Positions 7,686 through 16,980 of a DNA stretch of 64,000 nt are shown piece by piece. How positions within the stretch are numbered: position 1 is the stretch's first letter; each line of letters starts with the position of its first letter. Under the pieces are notes generated by a model, which saw only the letters and a program-made list of their open reading frames with translations, searched no databases and was not told the DNA's origin. The translations under genes were made by a program, and so were the position numbers. Source of the DNA: Deltaproteobacteria bacterium (GTDB lineage: Bacteria; Myxococcota_A; Polyangia; JACPQR01). Where the stretch lies: NCBI GenBank assembly GCA_016190375.1, contig JACPQR010000093.1, positions 1 to 64,000 on the forward strand, given 5' to 3'.

Positions 7686-10535
7686 CTACTCGACGCCGAC
7701 GGTGAGAGTGTAGTCGCCGGTCTCGTCGCCGCTATATCCGATGACGCGGATGTAGTAGGTACCGGCTTCGACCACATCGACCTCGAGGTACGAGCAGAGG
7801 TCGTCGTCGGCGACCGCATCGTCGTTGCACGCCAGCGCCGGCGCCGGATCGTCCGGCGAGCACGACGTCTCCTCGGGGGCAGGATCCGGCAGCGAGTCGT
7901 ACACGAAGACGGTCGTGTCCATGGCGCAGGCCAGTGTCAGGTCCACGACCAACCGGTCTGGGGCGGCTAGCTCGACGGCATACCAGTCCTCATCGCCGGC
8001 CGCTCCAATCGCGCCCGTCACGGTGCTGCCGTCCTGGACGACCTCGGCCGAGTCGGGCTCGTCGTTCGGCTCCTGTTCGTCGACGGGCGGGAGGACGCAG
8101 CGCCCCGCGACGCACTGCTCACCTGCGCCGCAGGCTAGGTATCGAACCTCGACCGCGAAGTTCCCCCGGCCGTCGATGCCGTTGACGATCAGGCCGTACT
8201 CGCCGGCGTCGACGCAAACCGGCTCCTCTCCCCAGCACGACAGCTCGCTGCCGGCGTCCTCGCAGTCCCTTCGCAGGGAGCCGACCGCGACGAAGGCCGG
8301 ATCCGATTCGACCGTGTAGGTCAAGATCCCGGCACCCGGCACGTCGATGCGGTACACGACGTCGGAATCGTCCTCGCCCCAGACGTCGCACGAGAACTCG
8401 TAGTCGTCGGCGGCCCAGAGGGTATCACCGGCGATCTTCGTCCCAAACGGAACCGGTGTCGCGTCCTCGCAGCTATCGCCGCCGGGCAGGTCGGCAACGC
8501 ATGGATCGGGGAAGCCGAACGAGAGGCAACGCTCGCCGTCCCTGCATCCCTGGAAGTTCGTCAGGACGGTGAACGCGCTCGCGTGCTGGCCGATCTCCTC
8601 GTCCGAGCCGTCGACGATCAACTCGTAGCTCCCGGCCTCGAGACAGCCGTCGAAGCTGCCGCACCCGAGCTCGGTGTCGGCGTCGCGACAGCTCTCGCGG
8701 AGGGCCGACACCAGCTCCCAGGGCTCCACCGAACGCACCAGTGTCCGGAGATAGCCGAGGCTCGGCGTCACGATCCGGTACACCACGTCCGGTTGGCCCC
8801 CGCCGGCGCAGCTCGTGCTCACATCGTTCGAATGGCCCTCGGTCGTGCCGGCGATCACGCCGTTCAAGGGGAGCTCTGTGGGCTCACCGCAACCCTCACC
8901 TCCCTCGAGCTCCGCGATGCAGGGGTTGGGGAAGAAGCTGTCGATGCAGACCTCGCCGGGATCGCACGCCTTGAAGTCGGCCTGCAGCGAGTATTCGGCT
9001 CCGTCCTCTTCGCCGTCCAGGACGAGTGCGTACTCGCCCGCGTCGAGGCAACCAGTGAACCGACTTCTGCAAGGAAACAGCGCCGTCCCGGCGGCATCGC
9101 AGGACTCCCTGAGCTGCATTCCGAGGTCCAGAGCGCCAGGCGTGAGGTTCAACGTCAGCCCGCCCGGCGACGGCAAGTCGAGCCGGTACGCGCCATCCGG
9201 ATCACCGTCGCCCCCGCACACGCTGAATTCGCTCGCCATGCCCGCCGTGCTCCCGCCGACGGTGGACCCCAGCGGGAGCTCGACCAGATCGTCGCACGCC
9301 TCGCCCGCGCCGAGCTCGGGGACACACCCCTCGCCGTCTCGGCAGACCTCGGACGCGTCGCAGGTATCGAAGTCCATGCGAAGGGCGAAATCGCCCTCGT
9401 CGCTGACGCCGTTGAACTCATCCGCGTAGCCGGACAGGACGAAGGTCCAGCTCCCGGGCTCGAGGCACAGGGCCCCGGACCGGGGGTCCTGCTCGCACGG
9501 ATCGGTCCAGCCGGGGTCGCAGTCCTCGAACCAGCTCATTCTCATCGAGAAGTCCGGCTCGTGAACGATCTCGTAGACGAGCGCCCCAGCTTGGGGGACC
9601 TCCACGGCGTAGGTCACGTCGTGCTCGCCGTCGCACTGCATGAAGTTCGTCGCAGCTCCGATGAGCGACCCACCGACCCAGGTGCCGAGCTCCAGCGATT
9701 CGACGTCGTTGCAGGACTCCCCGCCGTTCAGGTCCGTCGCGCAGCCGAACCCATCGATGCACACCTGGCCGTCGCCGCAGGCTGGATCGAAGTGTGCGGT
9801 GATCGTGAAGTCGCCCTCGTTGAGCTCGTACATCGGATTGCCTGGGCCGTCGACCAGGAGCGTCACGGGACCGGGTTCCGTGGCGCACCACACCAGACGC
9901 GGAAGGACGCGCTGGTCCTCGAGGAAGTTCTCCCCATTGCATGCGACTTCGCTCGAGGAGTCATCGCAGTCGGTCCGGGCCGAGAGGATCGCCTCCCAGT
10001 CACTCAGACCATCCTGATCCGCATCGGCAGGCTCGACCTCGGCAGTCAGCACACCCGCGGCGGGCAGATCGACGCTGTAGGCGATCGACGGCTGTCCGTC
10101 GCTCCAGATGTACGTACAGTCGGGATCGATGGCGCGATCGCCCCCGGCCGTCGTTCCAGCGGTCGCGACGTCCAGGCCTAGCGGGAGCGGATTGGAGCAG
10201 GTGCCGGGCTCACCGGCGTCCGCGTCGCCATCGCCGTCGGAATCGGCGTCGCCATCGCCGTCCCCGTCCGCATCCGAGTCGGTGTCGCCGTCCGCGTCCG
10301 AGTCGGTGTCGCCGTCCGTGTCCGAGTCGGTGTCGCCGTCCGTGTCCGAGTCGGCGTCCGTGTCGGCATCACCGTCGGCGTCCGAGTCGGCGTCCGCGTC
10401 CCCACCGGCGTCGGGATCCGAGTCGGAATCGGAATCCGCGTCGCCGTCGCCGCCCACGTCCGTGTCGTCGTCACCATCACCGCACGCGACCACGAGCCCC
10501 ATGATCAACAAACACGCCAACCGCGGCAGTCGCAT
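7686..10535 (-). CDS. Giant repeat lipoprotein with Asp/Ser/Gly linker and PPC-like modules (949 aa)
   Basis: The start is the second ATG of MAMRLPRL, which lies 6 nt after a GGGGAG ribosome binding site; the first ATG (10541) is too close to it. A lipobox (LVVACG) is followed by about 90 residues of Asp alternating with Ser, Gly and Ala. The rest is about six repeats of 115-130 residues. Each opens with a pattern like [13 protein letters not shown], contains YRLDLP-type strands, and ends with a CxxGxxC knot such as [10 protein letters not shown]. The modules resemble bacterial pre-peptidase C-terminal (PPC) beta-sandwiches, and the last one ([19 protein letters not shown]) is the clearest. 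It is probably a surface-exposed adhesion or binding protein. Confidence 0.85.
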   Translation of the reverse strand: MRLPRLACLLIMGLVVACGDGDDDTDVGGDGDADSDSDSDPDAGGDADADSDADGDADTDADSDTDGDTDSDTDGDTDSDADGDTDSDADGDGDGDADSDGDGDADAGEPGTCSNPLPLGLDVATAGTTAGGDRAIDPDCTYIWSDGQPSIAYSVDLPAAGVLTAEVEPADADQDGLSDWEAILSARTDCDDSSSEVACNGENFLEDQRVLPRLVWCATEPGPVTLLVDGPGNPMYELNEGDFTITAHFDPACGDGQVCIDGFGCATDLNGGESCNDVESLELGTWVGGSLIGAATNFMQCDGEHDVTYAVEVPQAGALVYEIVHEPDFSMRMSWFEDCDPGWTDPCEQDPRSGALCLEPGSWTFVLSGYADEFNGVSDEGDFALRMDFDTCDASEVCRDGEGCVPELGAGEACDDLVELPLGSTVGGSTAGMASEFSVCGGDGDPDGAYRLDLPSPGGLTLNLTPGALDLGMQLRESCDAAGTALFPCRSRFTGCLDAGEYALVLDGEEDGAEYSLQADFKACDPGEVCIDSFFPNPCIAELEGGEGCGEPTELPLNGVIAGTTEGHSNDVSTSCAGGGQPDVVYRIVTPSLGYLRTLVRSVEPWELVSALRESCRDADTELGCGSFDGCLEAGSYELIVDGSDEEIGQHASAFTVLTNFQGCRDGERCLSFGFPDPCVADLPGGDSCEDATPVPFGTKIAGDTLWAADDYEFSCDVWGEDDSDVVYRIDVPGAGILTYTVESDPAFVAVGSLRRDCEDAGSELSCWGEEPVCVDAGEYGLIVNGIDGRGNFAVEVRYLACGAGEQCVAGRCVLPPVDEQEPNDEPDSAEVVQDGSTVTGAIGAAGDEDWYAVELAAPDRLVVDLTLACAMDTTVFVYDSLPDPAPEETSCSPDDPAPALACNDDAVADDDLCSYLEVDVVEAGTYYIRVIGYSGDETGDYTLTVGVE

Positions 10536-10616
10536 GGCCATCTCCCCTATCGCCCGACGAGGCCCATGATAGCCCTTCGACTCGGCATGGGGCATCGCGA
10601 AACCGCGACCCGGCGC

Positions 10617-12434
10617 TCACTTTCCCCGGACGTCGAACTCCAGCTTCCACCTCCGCTTGCTCGCGCGCTCGGCGGCAGACAGCTCCAGGGTGCCGACCTC
10701 CGTGACGCGGGAGCCGAGGTGCACCGGGAGCGCCTTGCCTGCTTCGCCTTCGAGCGTGGTCTCGATCGGGGGTAGCTCCTCGAGGGCGGCCGGGTCGACG
10801 ACGCTGCCTGCCGTGTCCTCGCGGCGGGTCGACGAGGCGAAGAAACGGAAGGTCGCGGGCTCGCCGACGACGAGGCCGAGCTCTTGCGGGAGCTCGAAGC
10901 TGGTGCCTTCCTCCATCCCGAAAGGCGCGATGCAGACCGCGTCGACGCGAGGCGGGATCCCTGGGACGGCGAGCTCGGCGCGCTCGATGCCGACGTAGTA
11001 AGCCCGCGCGGTACCGCCGCGGATCCGGACGCCGCGGCCGGTGCGGACGCGCCCGTAGTAGGCCGCGCCGCGGGCCACCGCGAGGTCGGGATCGGCGCCC
11101 GCGAGCACCTTGACGGGCTGGCCTCCGTCTGCGGCGAGCCAGTCGTTCAGCACGTCGACGATCCTCGTGCGGAGCACGTCGGCCTTCATGACGCCGCCGT
11201 TGAAGAGGATCGCCGTCGGGTGCAGGAACGTCCGGCCCCGGGCCTCGACTCCGGGCGGGAGAGTGGCGCCGCCGAGCTCCTGCCGGCCGAGGAACTCGGC
11301 GAGGTGGCGCGTGACGGCGGGATCGCTCGCGTAGGGCAGGCCCAGCGCCGTCAAGCCGGTGCGCCGCGCCGACGCTGGCCGATCCGCCGCGGCGACGGCG
11401 GGGAAGAAGCCGTCGGTGAGAGTCGCCCCGAGCTCCGCTCGATCGAGATCCGTCTTGATCGCTCCGCCGACGAGCTTCGATCCGCGGCCGGGGATGACGA
11501 TCGGCGCCTTCGCCAGCTTCGGGTCGTTCCAGAGCGCTTCCTTGGCGGCGCGGCAGGCGTACGTGAGGGATCGGAGCTGCCAGTCGTCCAGCGTGGGTCC
11601 CTTGGCCTCGATCTTCGCCTTCATCGCGTAGGCGAGGGCCAGGTCCATGTTGTCGCCGCCGAGCAGGATGTGATCACCCACGGCGACACGGTGCAGCTCC
11701 AGCGAGCCGCCCTCCTCGCCGACCGCGATCAGGGACAGGTCGGTCGTCCCGCCGCCGACGTCGCACACCAGGATGATCTCGCCCACGCCGACCTGCTTGC
11801 GCCACGACGCAGTGCCGCTGACCCACGCGTACAGCGCGGCCTGGGGCTCCTCGAGCAGCGTCAGCCTCCAGGCCAGGCCCGCCAGCTCCGAAGCTTCGAC
11901 CGTCAGGTCGCGCGCCACCGCGTCGAACGACGCGGGCACGGTCACGACGAGGTCCTGGGTCGCCAGCGGCGCGCCGGGGTGCTCGGCGTCCCAGACCTCG
12001 CGCAGGTGCGTCAGGTAGCGCGCCGCCGCCTCGACGGGCGAGACCTTTGGCACCTCGGCGGGGCTGCCCCACGGGAGGATCGCCGCGCGCCGATCGACGT
12101 TCGGGTGGCACAGCCAGCTCTTGGCCGACGAGACCACCCTCGCCGGAACGCGCGCGCCTTGATCCCGCGCGAAGACCCCGACCGCGAAGGCGCGCTTCGC
12201 GTCCCACGGAAGCGCGAGCGCCCCCTTGGGGAGCTCGACTTCGGAGGGCATGTAGAGGAAGGACGGAAGGAGCGGCCGAGCCTCGAGCTCCGACGACCTC
12301 ACGACCTGCGGCAGCGCCGTGGGGATGGGGGCGACCTCGTCGCCCGTCAGCGGCACCGACGCCATCGCGCAGTGGGTGGTGCCCAGGTCGATCCCGACCG
12401 CGAACGATGCCTCGGTGGCCCGCTTCGCGCCCAT
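10617..12434 (-). CDS. Hsp70-family protein (DnaK-like ATPase, 605 aa)
   Basis: The N-terminus has the actin/Hsp70 phosphate-1 motif (VGIDLGTTHCAM, residues 13-24), and a second phosphate motif DVGGGTTDLSL lies near residue 223. The adenosine-binding region includes LFNGGVMKADVLRTR. The protein is about 30 residues shorter than canonical DnaK and its C-terminus does not look like the usual substrate-binding domain and lid, so it is a divergent Hsp70 and not the main chaperone. It follows the DUF2760 gene by 5 bp. In deltaproteobacteria this pair recurs as a conserved unit, presumably an ATPase and its partner. Confidence 0.9.
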   Translation of the reverse strand: MGAKRATEASFAVGIDLGTTHCAMASVPLTGDEVAPIPTALPQVVRSSELEARPLLPSFLYMPSEVELPKGALALPWDAKRAFAVGVFARDQGARVPARVVSSAKSWLCHPNVDRRAAILPWGSPAEVPKVSPVEAAARYLTHLREVWDAEHPGAPLATQDLVVTVPASFDAVARDLTVEASELAGLAWRLTLLEEPQAALYAWVSGTASWRKQVGVGEIILVCDVGGGTTDLSLIAVGEEGGSLELHRVAVGDHILLGGDNMDLALAYAMKAKIEAKGPTLDDWQLRSLTYACRAAKEALWNDPKLAKAPIVIPGRGSKLVGGAIKTDLDRAELGATLTDGFFPAVAAADRPASARRTGLTALGLPYASDPAVTRHLAEFLGRQELGGATLPPGVEARGRTFLHPTAILFNGGVMKADVLRTRIVDVLNDWLAADGGQPVKVLAGADPDLAVARGAAYYGRVRTGRGVRIRGGTARAYYVGIERAELAVPGIPPRVDAVCIAPFGMEEGTSFELPQELGLVVGEPATFRFFASSTRREDTAGSVVDPAALEELPPIETTLEGEAGKALPVHLGSRVTEVGTLELSAAERASKRRWKLEFDVRGK

Positions 12435-12439
12435 GACCC

Positions 12440-13003
12440 CTATAGCTCCACCTCGGCGGGGGCGACCACCGCCGGATCCTGCCCGGCCGGAACGTCGGGG
12501 AGCCGCACGTCGGCGGCGCGCCATCCGTGATGCGCGAGCCTTCCGCGGAACGGGGGCTGACCCACCACGTTGCCGGTCAGCCGGACTTGCGCCGCGTCGA
12601 AGCCTGCCTCGAGCGTCACTGGCGCCCCCTCGTCCTCGCCGCGGACCGGCTCGAACCGCAGGTACGGCTCGAGGCCCTTCTTGCACCCCTCCTGCACCAC
12701 CCGCGCGGCCGCGCCGACCTGCGCGTCCGGAAGCGACGCGATGTCCTCCAGCAGGAAATCGACGAAGCGACCCTCGCGCTGGAGGATGGCCAGGAGGTGG
12801 AGCGCGCCGTCGCGCGCCGCGACCGTGAGGTCGGGCTTCGGCTCGGGCGCCGCCTCCGCCCTGCCGGACGGGAGCGCCCGCGCCTCGCCTTCGACGAGCG
12901 CGGCACGCACTCGCGCCGCAGCCAGGGCGTCGAAGAGCAGCTTCCACGGCAGCCAGAACGCCAGGAGCAGCCTCGCGAAGAATCCCATGGTCCGCTCGGT
13001 CAT
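12440..13003 (-). CDS. DUF2760 protein, partner of the Hsp70-family ATPase (187 aa)
   Basis: It begins MTERTMGFFARLLLAFWLPWKLLFDALAA-like, with one hydrophobic segment at residues 7-28 that may be a membrane anchor. The core FVDFLLEDI..LPDAQVGAAARVV with EGCKK and a Val-Arg-Leu-rich C-terminal beta region fit the DUF2760 family. The start follows a run of G that can pair with the ribosome, and the stop is 5 bp from the Hsp70 start. The biochemical role of the family is unknown; association with the neighbouring ATPase is inferred from synteny. Confidence 0.8.
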   Translation of the reverse strand: MTERTMGFFARLLLAFWLPWKLLFDALAAARVRAALVEGEARALPSGRAEAAPEPKPDLTVAARDGALHLLAILQREGRFVDFLLEDIASLPDAQVGAAARVVQEGCKKGLEPYLRFEPVRGEDEGAPVTLEAGFDAAQVRLTGNVVGQPPFRGRLAHHGWRAADVRLPDVPAGQDPAVVAPAEVEL

Positions 13004-13108
13004 GATCGTGCCCCCCTGATAGCTCAGGTCGAGGTGCTCGTCACGTGGGGATCTGGGGAGGGTCCGGCCCGCGGGCTCCTCAGCCCCTTGCGATGAAACC
13101 AAACTATG

Positions 13109-13144
13109 TTGGCGTTTGGTCGTACCAAACGCTAATATAGCTTC
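13109..13144 (+). promoter_or_regulatory. Promoter and operator of the AAA_14/DUF4143 gene, predicted leaderless
   Basis: A TTGGCG -35 box (13109-13114), an 18-bp spacer and a TAATAT -10 box (13133-13138) end 6 nt before the ATG at 13145. The spacer holds a perfect 9-bp palindrome, GCGTTTGGT-CGT-ACCAAACGC (13112-13132). A half-site ACCAAAC lies at 13098-13104. There is no ribosome binding site between promoter and start. A repressor, perhaps self-encoded, should bind here. Confidence 0.65.
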
Positions 13145-14317
13145 ATGATGTTCGACCGGCCGTTCTGGCGCGGCCGCATCGAGGCGCTCCTGGCGCGCGG
13201 CCGGCCCGTATGGCTCTCGGGCGTCCGACGCGTAGGCAAGACCGTCCTCTGCAAATCGTTGCCCGGTGTCCGCTACTTCGACTGCGAGCTGCCGCGGGTG
13301 CGGAGGCAACTCGAGGATCCGGAGCTCTTCTTCCGCAGGCAGGGGCGCGGCCTGGTCGTGCTGGACGAAGTGCATCGCCTCGTGAACCCGTCCGAGGTCC
13401 TGAAGATCGCGGCCGACCATTACCGCGACGTGCGCCTCGTGGCGACCGGCTCCTCGACGCTGGCGGCGCGGAGGAAGTTCCGCGACACCCTCGCCGGTCG
13501 GAAGAGCGAGCTCTGGCTCTTGCCCGCGACGCTCGCCGACCTGCGCGCCTTCGGGATCGCGAAGATCGACACGAGGATGCTGCGCGGCGGCCTTCCGCCG
13601 TTCCTGCTCGCGGGAGGGCTCGATGACACGGGGTACCGGGACTGGATCGACGCTTTCTGGGCGAAGGATCTGCAGGAGCTCTTCGTCGTCGAGAAGAAGG
13701 CGTCCTTCATGCGGTTCTTCGAGCTCTTGCTGCGCCAGAGCGGAGGGTTGTTCGAGGCGACAGCTTTCGCCGCTCCCTGCGAGGTCTCGCGCCAGACCAT
13801 CCAGAACTACCTCCAGATCCTCGAGACCACGCTCACGGCGATCGTGCTCCGCCCATTCGCGGGCTCGAGCGCCGCGGAGATCAGGGCGCAACCCAAGGTG
13901 TACGCCTTCGACACGGGAGTCGTCTGCTACTTGCGAGACTGGGCCGAGCTGCGGGACGACGACCGAGGCTTCCTGCTCGAGCACCTGGTCCTCAACGAGC
14001 TCTTGGCGCACCTTCCCCGGGAGCGGATCTTCTACTGGCGCGACAAGCAGAAGCACGAGGTCGACTTCGTCACCAGGGTTGGCCGGGGCGCGCCGCCTCT
14101 CGCGATCGAGTGCAAGGCCCGCTCGGCGCGCCTCGACCCGGCCGGTCTCGAGGCCTTCCGGAGGCGCCATCCGCGGGGCGCGAACCTCGTCGTGTGCCTC
14201 GACCTGGTCGAGCCGATCGAAACACGAGTGGGGACGCTCGAGGTTCGCTTCGTTCCGCTGACGCACCTCGATGGGGAGCTCGAGGGCCCCCGCGTGGGAA
14301 TGACGCGCTCGCGGTGA
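13145..14317 (+). CDS. AAA_14 ATPase with C-terminal DUF4143 domain (390 aa)
   Basis: Walker A is GVRRVGKT (residues 26-33) and Walker B is GLVVLDE (69-75), with sensor-like VATGSS after it. These are the hallmarks of the AAA_14 family. Residues about 150-390 form the DUF4143 part, including a winged-helix-like section and the nuclease-like ending YWRDKQKHEVDFV...IECKA. That ending resembles the D-ExK pattern of PD-(D/E)XK enzymes. Such proteins are common, laterally mobile and of unknown function. Its strong, palindrome-containing promoter and AT-rich start stand out from the surroundings, consistent with an acquired, autoregulated module. Confidence 0.9.
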   Translation: MMFDRPFWRGRIEALLARGRPVWLSGVRRVGKTVLCKSLPGVRYFDCELPRVRRQLEDPELFFRRQGRGLVVLDEVHRLVNPSEVLKIAADHYRDVRLVATGSSTLAARRKFRDTLAGRKSELWLLPATLADLRAFGIAKIDTRMLRGGLPPFLLAGGLDDTGYRDWIDAFWAKDLQELFVVEKKASFMRFFELLLRQSGGLFEATAFAAPCEVSRQTIQNYLQILETTLTAIVLRPFAGSSAAEIRAQPKVYAFDTGVVCYLRDWAELRDDDRGFLLEHLVLNELLAHLPRERIFYWRDKQKHEVDFVTRVGRGAPPLAIECKARSARLDPAGLEAFRRRHPRGANLVVCLDLVEPIETRVGTLEVRFVPLTHLDGELEGPRVGMTRSR

Positions 14318-14335
14318 CGGATCGTCTTCTGAGCG

Positions 14336-15838
14336 TCAGGAGGCCGGCCGCCGGGGCCACACGGCGAGCGCGACGAGGAGCGCGAGGCAGGCCCAGGGCA
14401 CCACGTCACCCATCCGGGCGTAGGCCGTCTCGCCCTCGAGGAGGCGGACGTCTCCATCGATCGTCGCCTTCCGGAAGGTCCGGGTGTGCTTCGCGATCTT
14501 CCCGGTCGCGTCGATGAAGCCGGACACTCCGGTGTTGACCGCGCGGACGAGGTCGCGACGGAGCTCGACGGCGCGGAAGACGGCGAGCGCCTGGTGGAGC
14601 CATGGCTCGGAGGTGTCGCCGAACCAGGCGTCATTCGTGACGTTGACGAGGAGGTTCGGGCCCCGGGCCGCGAGCTCGCGGCCGAACTCCGGCAAGATGT
14701 CCTCGTAGCAGTTGAGCACGCCGGCGCGCACCGGGCCCAGTGCGAGCACGCCAGGACGCTCTCCCGGCGCGAAGCCCTCCGCTCGGGGGAACGCCGCCTG
14801 GAGGAACGGTAGCTGGCGATAGAAGGGGACGTACTCGCCGAAGACGAGAAGGACGTTCTTGTGGACCGGCTCCGACAGGTTCCCCGCCGCGTCGAGCGCG
14901 AGCGCGGAGTTGTGACGCCGCTCGCCGTCCGGCGACCTCGTCAACGAGCCGAAGATGATGGGCACCCGGCCGTCGGGGCGCACGCGGGGCAGGCCGCCGT
15001 CCCCGTCGCGACGGGCCTGGGTGGACAGCGAGTACGGGTAGGCCGACTCGGGCCACACGACGAGCTCGACTCCGCGCTCCTCCAGCCTCCGCGTCAGATC
15101 GTGGAGGACCGCCAGGTTCTTCCCGAACAGGCGCGGGTCGTGCTTGTCGAAGATGCCGATGTTCGGCTGCACCAGCCCCACCCGCACGCCCGGCGCGGAG
15201 TCGCGGGCCGCTTCGATCGCGCCGAGCCGCCACAGCCCAACGGCCGCCGGCGCGAGCACGACCCCGACGGCGACGGCCGCGAGGCGAGGACGGCGCTCGA
15301 GGATCGCCTTGCCCAGCAGCGTTCCGGCGATCGCGATCACGAGGGTCACGCCGAACGCGCCGGTCCACTCGGCGATCTGGATCAGCGGAAGGAAGCGGTG
15401 CTGCGTCACCGCCATCGTCCAGGGAAAGACGCTGGGAACTGCCCACTCGCCGACCACCAGCGCCGCGGGGAGAGTCACCGACGGCAGCGCACCCCGCCGA
15501 ACCAGGAGCGCCGTCGCGAGCGACGCCAGAGCCCAGCCGAACGCGCCGGCGAGGCAGAGGAGGACGTAGAGCAGGACGCACAGGGCCCACGGCAGATGGG
15601 CGAAGTCCTCCAGGAGCCCCACGACCCAGTAAAAACCACCCAGGTTCGCCGCGCACCCCGCGCCGAAGCCGGCGAGGAACGCCCGGCGCGGCGTCTGCCC
15701 GACGATCGCGAGGTACAGCGCCGCCGGAGCGAGGAAACCGAGCGGCTCGAGGTTCGCGACCGGAGCGGCGAGCGGGATGCAGGCGCCCGCGACGACGGCG
15801 AGCGGAAGCGCGTGGCGTGCTTGCAGGGGAATCTTCAA
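14336..15838 (-). CDS. lnt: Apolipoprotein N-acyltransferase
   Basis: This inner-membrane enzyme adds the third acyl chain to lipoproteins. Several membrane helices fill the first 200 residues, and a nitrilase-type periplasmic domain follows with the catalytic triad Glu (WPESAYP, about 263), Lys (HKNVLLVFGEYVPF, about 328) and Cys (NCYED, about 375). Length and positions fit E. coli Lnt (Glu267, Lys335, Cys387). No ATG or GTG fits; the start is a TTG whose TTGA overlaps the stop of the upstream iron-sulfur gene, implying coupled translation. The many lipoproteins in this window are its expected substrates. Confidence 0.9.
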   Translation of the reverse strand: MKIPLQARHALPLAVVAGACIPLAAPVANLEPLGFLAPAALYLAIVGQTPRRAFLAGFGAGCAANLGGFYWVVGLLEDFAHLPWALCVLLYVLLCLAGAFGWALASLATALLVRRGALPSVTLPAALVVGEWAVPSVFPWTMAVTQHRFLPLIQIAEWTGAFGVTLVIAIAGTLLGKAILERRPRLAAVAVGVVLAPAAVGLWRLGAIEAARDSAPGVRVGLVQPNIGIFDKHDPRLFGKNLAVLHDLTRRLEERGVELVVWPESAYPYSLSTQARRDGDGGLPRVRPDGRVPIIFGSLTRSPDGERRHNSALALDAAGNLSEPVHKNVLLVFGEYVPFYRQLPFLQAAFPRAEGFAPGERPGVLALGPVRAGVLNCYEDILPEFGRELAARGPNLLVNVTNDAWFGDTSEPWLHQALAVFRAVELRRDLVRAVNTGVSGFIDATGKIAKHTRTFRKATIDGDVRLLEGETAYARMGDVVPWACLALLVALAVWPRRPAS

Positions 15839-16938
15839 GTGACGAGCGAGGAGGCCAGCTCGAACAGATCGCGGATCTCGACGTCGGGCTCCGCATTCCC
15901 GAGCTGTCTCTTGCAGGAGGGACACGCCGTCACGAGCACGTCGGCGCCGATCTCGTTTGCGTCCTCGAGCCGGCGGGCCGCGATCCTCCGCGCGGCGTCG
16001 GGCATCGTGTCCGGAAGGCCACCGCCGCCGCCGCAGCACTCGGAGTCGTCGCGCGAGTGGGGCAGCTCCCGGAGCTCCGAGACGAGCCGCCGCAGGATCG
16101 TTCGAGGCGCGTCGTAGACGCCGAGCCCGCGGCCGAGGTTGCAGGGATCGTGGTAGGCGGCGACGACATCGCGCGGCCTGGCCTTCGAGCCGAGACGCGG
16201 CAGGCGCACCGCGACGTACTCGGAGAGCACGACCGGCTCCGCCGGGACGTAGATCCCGCGACGCGGATACAGGACCTTGAGCGCGAAGGCGCAGCCCGGA
16301 TCTCCCACGAGCACGGTCGATCTGGACGCGAGCCGCCGGCCGAGCGTCTCCGCGGCGCGACGGAAGCCGATCTCGTCTCCCGCGTTCAGGAGGGGCAGGC
16401 CGCAGCAGGCCCCGGCCTCCACGCAGACCGGACCGTCGGCGACGGTCTCGAGGAGGCGCAGCGTCGCCGCCACGTCGTCACGCTGTGAGAGAACGGCCGT
16501 GCAGCCGGGCATGTAGGCGACTCGCGCGTCGCTCTTGCCCTGGTCGAGCGCGGCCGCCGCCTCGCACGCCCTCTCTTCCCGGGCGGCGAAGCCCTCGATC
16601 GCCGCGGCGGCCTCGGACGGCTCGAGACCCGCGCGGCGGGCGACGGCGCGGCCCGAGCGCAGGGCGTCGGCGACCTCATTCCGGTGCAGGCAGTGCGTGC
16701 GACAACGCATGCAGCCGGTACATCCCCAGAACGCGGCTGCGGTGGACGGCTCGAGCGGATGGCTGCCCTCGGCGACGACGTGCAGGAGCGTCATCTTCCC
16801 CCAGGGCGTCAACGACTCCCTCGGCTCCGCCTCCGAGACGGGGCACGCGAAGCGGCAGAGCTTCGGGCAGAAGGCGCAGGTGGTGTGGTCGTGCTCGTGC
16901 TGCTCCAGCATCGGCAGGTGAGGGCGCTCGAGTCCCAT
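15835..16938 (-). CDS. CCG-domain iron-sulfur protein (GlcF/HdrB-like, 367 aa)
   Basis: An N-terminal ferredoxin pair has CAFCPKLCRFACP (Cys21, 24, 28, 32) and CTGCMRCRTHC for two 4Fe-4S clusters. Two cysteine-rich CCG segments follow (GACCGLPLLNAGD and SECCGGGGGLPD). This is the arrangement of GlcF, LldE/LutA, GlpC and HdrB/D-type electron-transfer subunits, which pass electrons between a dehydrogenase or a disulfide and the respiratory chain. No flavin dehydrogenase subunit is nearby, so the partner is unknown. It is the first gene of an operon with lnt and is divergent from the FadL-like genes across 42 bp. Confidence 0.9.
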   Translation of the reverse strand: MGLERPHLPMLEQHEHDHTTCAFCPKLCRFACPVSEAEPRESLTPWGKMTLLHVVAEGSHPLEPSTAAAFWGCTGCMRCRTHCLHRNEVADALRSGRAVARRAGLEPSEAAAAIEGFAAREERACEAAAALDQGKSDARVAYMPGCTAVLSQRDDVAATLRLLETVADGPVCVEAGACCGLPLLNAGDEIGFRRAAETLGRRLASRSTVLVGDPGCAFALKVLYPRRGIYVPAEPVVLSEYVAVRLPRLGSKARPRDVVAAYHDPCNLGRGLGVYDAPRTILRRLVSELRELPHSRDDSECCGGGGGLPDTMPDAARRIAARRLEDANEIGADVLVTACPSCKRQLGNAEPDVEIRDLFELASSLVT

Positions 16939-16980
16939 CGAGGCTCGACCATAGCACCGAGTCGTGTACGATGCGGCACA

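Noticed and set aside
8583..10181. A 532-codon plus-strand frame
   Set aside because: Shadow of the repeat lipoprotein; the minus frame has a signal peptide, ribosome binding site and repeating domains.
10210..10470. A short-period repeat array that could be taken for a CRISPR or minisatellite
   Set aside because: The period is a few bases and encodes an Asp-rich linker in frame; there are no spacers or cas genes.
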